From Trileptium ribeirensis (lineage: Eukaryota > Nematoda > Enoplea > Enoplida > Thoracostomopsidae), in contig JASANE010018669.1 in assembly GCA_030248225.1 (NCBI GenBank), positions 1-64,000 on the forward strand: a stretch of 64,000 bases of DNA, given 5' to 3'. The translations under genes were made by a program, and so were the position numbers. How positions within the stretch are numbered: position 1 is the stretch's first letter; each line of letters begins with the position of its first letter. Shown piece by piece: positions 54,574-64,000 of this stretch. The notes under the pieces were generated by a model. That model had not been told where the DNA came from. It saw nothing but the letters and a program-made list of their open reading frames with translations, and searched no databases.

Positions 54574-57301
54574 TATATATAACGGACGTGACGCTACTGC
54601 ATTACACACTTCCAAAACGTAATACCCATACAACCTTGGCTATCATAACCTCGAGGCGGACTTAATGGGTTCAATTTTTTTCTTTTTCCGGGTCGGTCCC
54701 AAGAGACTACGGAGCTTAGTAAGCCGCAGCAGCATTTCACAGAATGTGTTCTGATCCTACAGGACGGGTTGCGCACGTAGCCTAAGCGGTACTACCTTTG
54801 AGATCCCAAAGGAGGTTGGCTGACAGGCTCACAGGCCAAAGAGACCATACCACTATTCCCTATCATCGTTCCACTTGGAAGTGTGCTAAGTTTTCCTATT
54901 GGTTCTCTACTTTTCTGAACGATTATTTTATTTAGCCAGTCGCCCCCACTAGGATCCGACAAATCCCTAGACGTTTAACGTCGGATCGTGTGGTTTCTTA
55001 TTTTGAGACGTTCACCGAAAGTTTGTTTTCGAGTAAATTTCCTCTCCGGTCGCACGAGTCGTACTCACTCATTAACACAAATAGGTATCGGCGAGCGACG
55101 CTAAAGCTTGCTTCTTCGGTGTGTCAAACCTGAACGTGGGTCGTCGATAGGGTCGATTTCAAACCCCTTCAGTGCGTATCGCTACTATGGTCAGTAAAAC
55201 ACGGTCACCATGGGCTTTGATTTAGTATTTATTGATAAGCCAAAGCCGTAGACAGGTATATGTATCGTACGGGATAATACAATCGATACAACAACAGTAC
55301 GATACGCTAACAGTGAATCGGAGGGATAACAATCGGACGTGTCAGGTCCTCGCCTTTTGCACGGCACTCTCACAGCTGGATCGAGTCACGACGTGAACTA
55401 TGCCTTCATGACAACAGCTGCGCTTACCTTACTCGAAAACGGGAGGAAAGAACTTAAAACACGATGCGATAATCAGTTAGTTATGGAGGCGCCGTTCGAG
55501 TAGCTACTCGCTCGGTACTACTACTAGGGTACTCCGGTTAAACAATAGGTTCAGGTAAGCTAAAGGCTGCAAAACAGCGGCTAAAAGTCAGGTGTGCTAG
55601 ATTAATCGTACACAGAGGGATTGCGGGTTTGATTTTTGCTCATACTAACCAACGGCTATGATATACGATACGGGAACATTGATATGGTATAGCAACGAAC
55701 AGGATATAATACAACAGGTTATAACAAATCAGCAAGGGTATCATTGAACAACACAGCATAGGCAATAGTATATATTGACATAGGTGCAAGTTTGTGAGTT
55801 TATGACGGGTACGACGGCGTAACGTTATCTTTCTCATCTTCGCATACGAATGAATGAACTATAACCGCAGGTACAACAGTTTCCCTAATACGGTGTATAA
55901 CAAACTAATCGTAGCTCCACGTTCCTATAAACTTGCTCTTCTAAAATGATCACCAAGTTGCGCATTTTCTAGGCCTAAATCTATGCTCTTTTGTGACCTA
56001 AAATTACTCTGGAAGTTGCCATTTTATCGTCTACGATCGTGAGCCAGCATCGATTCGAATCGGGCAAGGTGAAATACTTCCTAACCGACATAGAGGTCCC
56101 GGTAAGAAAAGATTGGCACCAAATTTCCTAACTTTTCAGAATTTCCTAGCACAAGACTTACAACCAAACTTTATAACATGTGTACATTAATTGTAACTTA
56201 CCAACAATAGGAAAATTTGACGGCCAAATTTTACCTAAATTTGCACATTTCAAGAAGGCGCTGGATCGAGCCGGATCCAGGGAAAATGCTAAATCGTCAG
56301 TTTTGAGTTTCAATCGGGGTTCATGAAGAACCTTCGTTTGCCTTCAGTTCGGCGGAACGATACTCTTTGTTTCTACCAAAAACTACGGCTAAACAATAAG
56401 TGGCAAAGAAAAAAAATCCTGACTACTAAACTCATAAGTAATAGTTCGGATATTCTATGTCCTAATACAAATTTGCTGGACGGTAGTCGGTTCATGTGCC
56501 ATTATATTTAGTCACTCCATTTTAAAGCTCCCAATCCTTCTCGCGTTTATGGAAGGATTGAAGGGTTGCCTCAGCCTGCAATTTTCATTACCAGTAGGAT
56601 CGTATAAACGTAACACGGTACTCTTAAGTAATTCGACCTATGGTAATGTGAATTCATTTTTCGATGTGGTGGCGAAGTTTGTCCTGTTAAGTTCTACTAA
56701 TATTTATAAATGAGCAACTGGATAATTCTATGAATTTTGAGTTGTTTTTTTGTTCCCTAAAGATTTTTTGAACAATTTTATTTATGAAAAGTTATATTCT
56801 TGTTGAATATTGTTGTCGTTCTAGAGACATTATTGTACTAACTTTAATGACAAAACCTGCGATTTAAAATGTCAAACTATCGCATGCTTGTTCGTGCTAG
56901 GGCCTTAATTTTAGTAGCAATTTGAAACTAGCTGGAGATTCTCCGGACTTTTAGTAATAATCAAAACACATTACATCAATAATTAATTTTTGTTGCAATC
57001 TTAGAACAATTCTATTAGTAAGATATTTAGTAAAACGCGTAACATAAATGTCAAATTCATGTGATGGTTTGCCGCACGGTGCGTGTGGGCCTTTAAATTT
57101 ATTTTCGCAGTTACCAAAGATTTATTAGCAATTTAAAATGATTTTATGTTGTTGTTTTGCTAATAGTAGTAAAAACCTTAAGAGTTAAATTTGAGGTATT
57201 GTTACAGATATTTAAACTTATTTTTAGAACATTAGTAAAATTTTGTTAAAATTCTAAGAAGTTTAAAGTGTTGATCTAGGACTAGCTAGCCTGGATCAAG
57301 G

Positions 57302-57362
57302 TATATATAAACTGAGCTCTCATTCGATCGGCGAGTCAGTCGCGATCGGAGATCTCATAGTA
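57302..57362 (+). promoter_or_regulatory. TATA box, initiator and splice donor inside copy C
   Basis: TATATATAA at 57302-57310 is followed about 32-34 bp later by the initiator-like TCAGTCG (57336-57342), and after a further ~20 bp by CTCATA^GTAAGT, a consensus donor. The spacing suits an RNA polymerase II start with a very short untranslated first exon. It lies in the ~1.3 kb segment that copy A lacks, so it may be the promoter of a solo LTR or other inserted element. Activity is not shown by sequence. Confidence 0.45.
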
Positions 57363-57484
57363 AGTAGTCACTTTAATTTTATTGCTTAGCTTAATTGCCA
57401 CAGGGCACCTTGTTATTTAATACCGTTCTAGCTAGGCAGTAATTATTACAAGCTAAGACGTATCGCTGATTCCAATATTAACAA

Positions 57485-57705
57485 AATTTGGGGTTCATTG
57501 AAAGCAGACGGGCTGCTGCGAAAATTTTACTATTGAGAGCACAGGGGTGCACCATTTACTAGTGGGTCTTTGAGAGCACACGGGGTGCTCCGCATTTTCT
57601 TGGGTTATTGAGAGCAGAGGGCTGCTCCGAAAATATTTTTCTGTTTATAGCAGAGTTCTTCTCCAAAATTTTCTTGAGAGCACAGGGGTGCTCCGATAAA
57701 TTTTA
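57485..57705 (+). repeat. Dyad minisatellite, about five ~45-60 bp units
   Basis: Units read TTGAGAGCACAGGGGTGCTC, with a C, then A/T-rich spacer ending in TTTTC or TTTA. GAGCAC and GTGCTC inside each unit form a small hairpin. Instances lie near 57497, 57533, 57571, 57609, 57646 (decayed) and 57684. It starts about 140 bp after the donor-like site at 57356. Confidence 0.8.
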
Positions 57706-60110
57706 TTGCTTAGGTTGAGCTTAAGTCAAAGCTTAGGCCGGATCGGAGGATCCACCTTGTAGCTCATAAAATTTGCTTGAGCATTAATTTTAATTTATTA
57801 TTTGGATCCTTAGATCCACCTTGTCAATTCGAACAACTCATTACTTTATTGCCGTACTATTATTTATCTTAGTAATATTAAGTTAGGTGCTTATTTTATT
57901 TGTGTAGTAAGTAAAGTCCTAGGTTCTGAGTGCTACCATTACACAAAGTCATCGTTGGAAAGTTGAAGAATTTTATACCCATTTGGACTCGCTTCGCTAC
58001 AGTAATACCCTAATACAAATTCGCTGCGGGCTTAAGGGTTTACAAATGTGCTATCCAGAAATGCGCTATCCCACTTCGCAAAGAAGGATCTTCGCACGGA
58101 CGCCATAATTGGCGGCCCAGAGCAGAAACTCTGTGTGGGTCGGCAAGAATTAGTTAAACTATTAATTCGTCCTATGCGCAATTTCTTAGGCTCGCGAGTT
58201 AACTACACAGCTAATCTTCACTCGAAAATGAACACTACGGTGGAGCTTGCGAATGGACCACTGCCGAAGCAATGAACTGCTCTGGGGCTATTCCCAATTT
58301 CCAAAAGCTCAATCGGGTTAAAAAAATTGGTTGGCTTAACTAACTTCTTAACTATAGGTATGCCCTAACTTGATTTCTTGAATTAGAAATCATTTTACAA
58401 TAACTTTGGATCGCTCATCATCGCTGCGAAGCGATGGTACAAGTGTGGCATGTGATACTTCTCAGCTGACAACCGACGTATCAGGGGCGTTCCAATATGA
58501 TCATTCCCTTTGTTACTGTCGTCAAGTTACTCTAAATTAATTGTATCACTATATGGTATCAATGTATGGCTTTAGCCAACTTTCAGGGCTTCGGGGCAGG
58601 TGTTGAGATTAAATCCAGCTAAACAAAAATCCATTTGCGACTAAACCTACAAATAACGATGGCCTATGGGCCATCGACACTACCCTAAGAGTACTTAAGC
58701 TGTCGTTATTTCAACGTAAAACGACTCTCATAAGAGCTCTACTTGCTATGAGATTGATCAAGCCTTTTCCATTAACTTCTACCGATGAAAGCAGATCCGT
58801 CAACAGCGGATCCGGCGATTGTTATAACCGCCGCAAGTTTTCCTATCAATTTAACTCGGTTTATGCCCTTAGATTACTCGGCCTTTCTCTATGAAATTTT
58901 GCTTAGAGGTTGAGTTCGGTCTATATTTGCTATTTACTAGGACTAGGTCAACGGTACTCTCAAAAACTGGTCCGTCGTGTCGTGAAATTCCGATAGACCC
59001 GATATCGCTTCTAGCGATATCGCTAAATTTTGTACACAAAATTGTTGCCATTTGCAACGAGAAATATCAACGCTAGGAAAGTTGATATTTCGATCGCGTT
59101 ATCGGCATATCGGAATTTCACGACACCGACCGCTTTCGTGCTGCATTGAAGAAAGCTTACACGCACAGGAAAGAGCAATATATCTGAAATATACTGATGA
59201 AGGTATGTGGTAAAGCTAAACCGAAACCTAAGTACGAAAGTATCTATGGAGAAGGGAAATAATGAAATTTGTGTAAGCCTTGAGTGGATTTTGCGCTGCT
59301 CAGGTCCATATTTTTCATTATTTTTGAACGGGCCACGGCTTTGCCGGGCTCAGTAGCGGGCCTCTATTTGTTCAGTAAAAATCATCAAAATTCCTGGAAG
59401 GAATTTTGAGTTATTACCTGTAGAAATTTTAGGTTGGGCCGGACCCCTTTCGAGTCACCGGACAAACAAACCCGGTGAATTCTTTTACCTGAAGGTCTTA
59501 TTTGAAAGACCACACTCGATACTAATAATTAGCAAAGGTTAAACGAAATCCTGGAGGGAATTACAAAATATCCAAAATTTAAGCTCAAGGTGGGGCAAGG
59601 AATGGTTGCTACGAAGAAACTTTCAAAGTTTCAACAAAATCCCTGGAGTAACTTTAAAGAAATCGGTGTAAATGTGATACGATGGATGCATATACATACA
59701 CGGTTACGGTTATACGTATACGAACAAGGATACAAATCGTATATACAGGTATAATCAAGTTATCAATTCAAGCGTGCATGTGTAAGAACAACGGTATAAA
59801 TGGGTACGTAACAATCGATATGATCATGATTATAATATAAAAATCAAATACGCAATGGGTGCCTTTATGGCAAGAACAAATTTAGGGTACGACAAAGAAT
59901 AGCAATAATAATATGCAACATCCGTTTCGCGATTAGTAACAATACTCATTTTGATCACCAAAAACGTCGGCGGTGCAGACCGAAATACTGGGAATATATA
60001 TAGTTATATAGCGAGGTTAGCGGGCACAGCGATTTGTGTTTTGTGACACGTATAAAGTGGCTATAAATGAGGTGACAACGTGGTCTCACGCGGTCGGTCC
60101 GTTTATATGA

Positions 60111-61436
60111 GGAAATTCACACGCAATTTCGTTGGTACAAAAGATCCTTCTTTACAGATCTGCCAATTACATAATATATATATACTGAGGCGGGGAAAAG
60201 CCATTGTTGCTGGGGATTCAGTTCCAGGAAACATCAGTAACTCAAATTCATAAAAGTTGTCCATTAGCATGTGGCCAGGATTCATCTATCTCGTAACGAT
60301 CCAGCATGGATATGCTACATATATTTATGAATTTTATTGTTCCCTTTTTATATCTAGCTGTAATGGAAGTGTAGCTGTCAGTTTACAATTCACCAGTACG
60401 CTACTCACCACAATTGACTTTCGCCTGACCAGCGAGCAGCGAGCGAACAAAAAACAAAAACATAAAATTATATTTTCTCACGTGCAAGTTGTGACCGAGC
60501 AACGAGCAAACAACTAACTAGCAGCGGTCAGTTACGGAGAGTATTGTATTACTACAATTATCTCGCGAACGTAGTTATATCTATAGTTGCCATTATGTAT
60601 AATTACTTTGTGACAGGCGTTTTGTTTGATAAATATACAATAATTCTAAAGTATAGATTATAGTTTTGTTTTTGATATTATTCTTGGAGCCTCTTTGCGG
60701 TTTTTCGCTTGCAACATATGTTGTTACAAAGCACAGGTACCTGTATGACCAGATTTGGCACAGGGCCCTTAAAAACCAGACGTTCAATTATTATAAGACA
60801 TCAACATACAAAATAAGAAATTTTCACGATTTTTCCTCGTAGCGTGCTCAATCGAAACTCCACAAGCTCTGTTTCAAAAATATGTTTTTGGTGCGATACG
60901 ACTTACCACGAATTTTACCTGCACCACTGGAAACAACACAGTTGTAAGTCATACTGATGTGCAACTATAATTAGTTGTGGGCCACATATTGGAACTTATT
61001 GAAGGAAAACTTTATCTAATTACGGATATTGTTCTGTTACTCGCCACACCTTACAGTAAAACCAATTTTTTTTGCTATTCGTTCGCGAAAGATTAAAAGC
61101 TTTTCAATTTTGATACGCGAATTTTCTCGTAAATTTCCCACGAACGAATCTCACAAAATTTTATATTGTTTATGTCTGGTCGTATTTGTTAGTCTCATTA
61201 AATACAGACATGGATAAATTCTTTGCGTTCGAATAATGTGTGTCTTTTCGCATCCAAAAGAAATTGCGTCCATCCGCGTCTGAGATAATATTGATTTTGT
61301 TATTACTGTGGCGAGCGAGTGCATTTGCCAATCGAAATAAAATTATTGTCTGTAGTCGCCAGCCACGTCACGCTAATGGTCGCGATATGAGTATTACACG
61401 TTTTACGAGAAATTTGACTCATGGTGTTTGTTATAG
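60111..61436. other. Intron 7, end: no recognised feature
   Basis: AT-rich DNA up to the exon 8 acceptor. Short direct repetition of GAGCGAGCAACGAGC-like words near 60430-60510. No supported gene. Confidence 0.35.
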
Positions 61437-61529
61437 GGGAATTGGAATGTTTATTGGAGTCGATATGGTTGCCGATAGGGTCAGAAGAATGCCTTTCAAT
61501 GCTGAGACATTACGATCAATGCTCTATAC
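61437..61529 (+). CDS. ETNPPL/PHYKPL: Class-III PLP phospho-lyase, coding exon 8 (residues 404-434)
   Basis: Acceptor TTTGTTATAG, donor AC^GTGAGT. G completes Arg404, then GIGMFIGVDMVADRVRRMPF and NAETLRSMLY, with AC of a split codon. RGIG(M/L)FIG(V/I)D(L/M)V is the strand of the C-terminal small domain in ETNPPL/PHYKPL. The following helix aligns with T-x-x-A-x-x-(I/L)-x-x-x-(I/L)Y, where human proteins continue into the KMKEK-VLLS strand and the KIKPP motif. That continuation is not found between 61530 and 64000, so at least one further exon is expected downstream. It enters in phase 2 and leaves in phase 2. Confidence 0.95.
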
Positions 61530-62210
61530 GTGAGTGCTGGTATTTAATTTGAGTTTTTTGTAATAATAATTTTTAGCTCTACCACGCGGCCACTAACACG
61601 CTTTAGCACTAACATGTCGAGGTACAAGCTACATACACTAAGTCGATGATTGACCCTACCTTAGTGAACAGTATTTAATTTTTATTGGATACTATTACAA
61701 TAGCCAATAGTAATTTATTTTGTTTTTGCGATTGGAGATCTCCATTGGAGTGCCATATAAACGGGATAACCTAATACGGGATTGTCCCAAACCCGTCAGC
61801 TTGCAAGTTTACTTCAAACACCAGAGGCCAAATACATAATTTTGGCCAAAAAATGGAAGTTTGTTACATCTGAAGTTTATCATTTGAATTTTGAAATTCC
61901 CAGGAAAATGCGAAACGTCACAAGGAACTATTTTTATAGTCTATCTAATTCCTGAGTTTTCAACATATCTGGTTAAACTTCTTGCTCAAAGTATATGATA
62001 TATTTTTTAAACTTTCTCGTAAAAGCCTTGGCACAACAGGCCATGTTGAATGTTGTACGGTTTTCTTGGTTATAACTTGGATGAGATTAATAGTTCTTAA
62101 AAAATTAAAACAGCGGATAATTCAAGAGTCTAGATCTGTCTGCAAATAAATATTGACTGCAGTAAATAAACACTGTATCATAAATTTGTTTTACTATGAA
62201 AACAGAAAAA
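61530..62210. other. Downstream intron (intron 8), no recognised feature
   Basis: No KIKPP-type coding block and no terminal exon seen. AT-rich intron sequence. Confidence 0.35.
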
Positions 62211-62214
62211 AGAA

Positions 62215-62420
62215 TAGAAATCTATACAGTTTTGAAAATGAAAGTCTTTTGAGTTTCCAAACTAAACGGTAACCCGAGACGGTCAAATGAAATATTTTCG
62301 TGCCCTTTGCCTTAGGCAAATATAAGCACTAAAATGGATTACCTAAAGCCGCAATATTCTACGAATAAACGTCTTCCCAAAAAGGCATAATAAATATATC
62401 TACCATATCTATATCTGTCG
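62215..62420 (+). mobile_element. Fragment of the GATGGGCA-type hAT family
   Basis: TTTCCAAACTAAACGGTAAC, CCGAGACGGTCAAATG, CTTAGGCAAATATAAG and TACCTAAAGCCGCAATAT follow the interior of 31586-32455 (around 32110-32240). Both ends are missing. Confidence 0.55.
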
Positions 62421-62655
62421 TATCTATGTAACATGATCTTAGAATCATGGGTTTGACGCTTTTATACCTTAAGATCTTTTAGCCTTAAATGATAAATCAT
62501 CACTGTTGCCTTCAGCGGTTGTTGTAGAGAATGGCAAATTCAAAACATTTAATAGTCAATGATGAGTGTCAAACCACATAAACATTAATTTAAGGCATCT
62601 GCAAATGTTACAAAACAACAACTTAAGACGACAGGAAAATAAAACATCGTCAGAA

Positions 62656-62772
62656 CTGGGCTCTCCAAATTGGGGGGTGGGGGCGGCCCCCTGGCATTTT
62701 TTGGTTCCCCCTGGTCCAGAACGTGCTCCCGGTTCATGCCCCCTGGCAAAACTTTCAGGGTTGAGAGCCCAG
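62656..62772. mobile_element. ~117 bp G/C-rich inverted-repeat element (MITE-like)
   Basis: CTGGGCTCTC (62656-62665) and GAGAGCCCAG (62763-62772) are exact inverted repeats bounding a G/C-rich interior with GGGGGGTGGGGG and CCCCCTGG runs. Flanks share CAGA (CAGAA left, CAGAG right), which might be a short duplication. The frames here are artefacts. Confidence 0.55.
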
Positions 62773-62819
62773 CAGAGTTCAACCTGCCTTATAGGTAGTG
62801 TTCGACATGACTAATTAAG

Positions 62820-63745
62820 AAACCGAATTAGCATGGTCACACGTTCACCCGATTTTCATATTTGCAATTTAATCCATCCAAACATCAAAATAAAAATTTT
62901 GATCCAAATCCCGCATCCTAAAGAGCATCGTATCAAAGCATTATATGAGACTTATATTGGCTTTACACAATGAACCTAATTTGAATATATCTGGACCAGT
63001 TTTTATATAATAATGTGGTTTTTCGGGCCCATTTTATCAGCTTTTTCGGCGGAAGATGATGGGATCGGCCTTCGTTTGAACTAAAGGGATACACATAAAT
63101 AGGGATTTGAAGTTCTCAAATGAATTATCGCTCTATTCATTCCGCCCAGCCAAATTTGAGTTGTGTGTGTCACCCTAAAACGATACCAGACAAGGTCAAA
63201 TTTCATCGCTGAATTGCTAGTAAGAATTTAACTAAGTACACCGACAATCAGTTTAATTATTAAGGTGGTATTAATTAATTACCTGGCTCGTCTAATAAAT
63301 CGTTTAAGCAGACGAATAATAACTCAGCGCAGCATTAATCAGCCATTTGAGCATTGCTTGGATTGACTAGATATTGTAGCTGGTCCTTAAATAAACAACG
63401 TTCTATATTCGTAATGTAGCAAAAGTATATATAGACAATGATAAGGAACTCTAACCAAAATTACATAAAACTAATTCCAAACCAGCCGAGCGATTCACTA
63501 AGAAAATAATGCACCACCGTCCAAGACCAGAACGCTATCATTTTTACGAAGGGCATCATCGTCCCAGTTGGACCATCAGGACAATCGGTATTTTCGTCGG
63601 AAGAATAGTTTATTCAAAGCTGCCACATTTATGAATCATTCACTGCTGTTACACCACTTACTCCTTTAAGGAGTTATACCTTAGTGAATTTAGAGTAGAT
63701 TCCGTTAGTGTAGAGTGAGTTAGTGCAACTAAATTGTTATATTCA
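62820..63745. other. Downstream intron, no recognised feature
   Basis: Mixed AT-rich sequence; a small dyad ACTCCTTTAAGGAGT lies near 63659-63673. No coding support. Confidence 0.35.
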
Positions 63746-64000
63746 CTAGTGAAGCTCGCTTGCGAGCCAGAATTCGAGTGGTGAGAACAATCCCCCGAAG
63801 CAGAAGTGTGAAAAATATTTGCCACACAATATTGTGACGCTCGCAATGAGCTTGTCGGCCCAGAAAATCCCATATCCGACACTAAAACCAACAATAAACA
63901 CACAATCAGGTGCTTTTCCCATGACTTGTCAACTAAAATTTCGAAAACGTCATTTTTTTATGCCAAGTATGAACCAGAAGTGTAAAAAATATTTGCCCAA
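63746..64000 (-). mobile_element. Helentron-like element, family B, copy 3 (3' part, runs off the window)
   Basis: In minus orientation the window end holds part of the ~173 bp unit array, then GCTTCGGGGGATTGTTCTCA, CCACTCGAATT, the hairpin GCTCGCAAGCGAGC, TTCACTAG and host T (plus-strand A at 63745). The 5' part is beyond 64000. Confidence 0.85.

Larger units (their letters stand above)
54585..60110 (+). repeat. Long interspersed repeat, copy C (~5.5 kb)
   Basis: Collinear with copy A through CTTCCAAAACGTAAT, AGGAGGTTGGCT, CTATTCCCTATC, AATCCCTAGACGTTTAACG, ACACGGTCACCATGGG with TATTTATTGATAAGCC, CTGGATCGAGCCGGATCCAG (56261), CTTCGCAAAGAAGGATCTTC (58075), GAAATTTTGC-TTAGAGG (58893) and GTCACCGGACAAAC (59455). 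Between about 56645 and 57960 it has ~1.3 kb absent from copy A, carrying a core-promoter-like arrangement and a minisatellite. There is no open frame conserved with A or B. Confidence 0.75.

Noticed and set aside
56645..57960. Firm call of a solo LTR
   Set aside because: No convincing TG...CA ends with a matching 4-6 bp duplication could be found, so only the promoter-like arrangement is reported.

Overview
The window is AT-rich nuclear DNA from a eukaryote, most likely an invertebrate animal. The evidence is a split gene with GT-AG introns of 1.8 to 17.7 kb, a dense mix of hAT, Helentron-like and LINE remnants, and no prokaryotic-style gene packing. The exact lineage cannot be fixed from sequence alone; a flatworm or other spiralian with large introns would fit, but that is a guess.

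One host gene is well supported. Eight plus-strand exons (6952-7379, 9678-9752, 20555-20660, 30951-31177, 36911-37005, 41607-41731, 43555-43709, 61437-61529) join in frame with matching phases. They encode the first 434 residues of a class-III PLP-dependent phospho-lyase of the ETNPPL (AGXT2L1) / PHYKPL (AGXT2L2) family. The C-terminal ~50-65 residues are not in the window, so the last exon(s) should lie beyond 64000. About 85% of the window is therefore intron of this gene.

Region by region: 1-6951 (upstream) holds a ~325 bp T tract, a TA-rich microsatellite and a ~340 bp tandem array with a small nested element. Intron 1 holds a LINE endonuclease remnant and a Helentron-like element. Intron 2 holds a TTCCGG-rich non-autonomous hAT with an 8 bp target duplication, a ~32 bp minisatellite and a Helentron-like element carrying ~173 bp tandem units. 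Intron 3 begins with copy A of a long non-coding repeat. Intron 4 holds two hAT elements, one a ZMYM1-like transposon with intact ends and a deleted core, plus Helentron-like copies. Intron 5 holds another Helentron-like element; intron 6 is plain. Intron 7 (17.7 kb) holds long-repeat copies B and C, a hAT nested in B, a Helentron-like element nested in that hAT, a second ZMYM1-like hAT remnant, and inside copy C a TATA/initiator/splice-donor arrangement followed by a dyad minisatellite. 61530-64000 has small fragments and ends inside a third copy of the 173-bp-unit element.

The most notable observation is a set of non-autonomous elements that share one architecture: host A, then 5' TT with a short inverted repeat; the same repeat inverted near the 3' end; a small hairpin; CTAG or CTGG; then host T, with no target duplication. 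One sits inside a hAT copy whose sister copy at 12399-13260 preserves the empty site.
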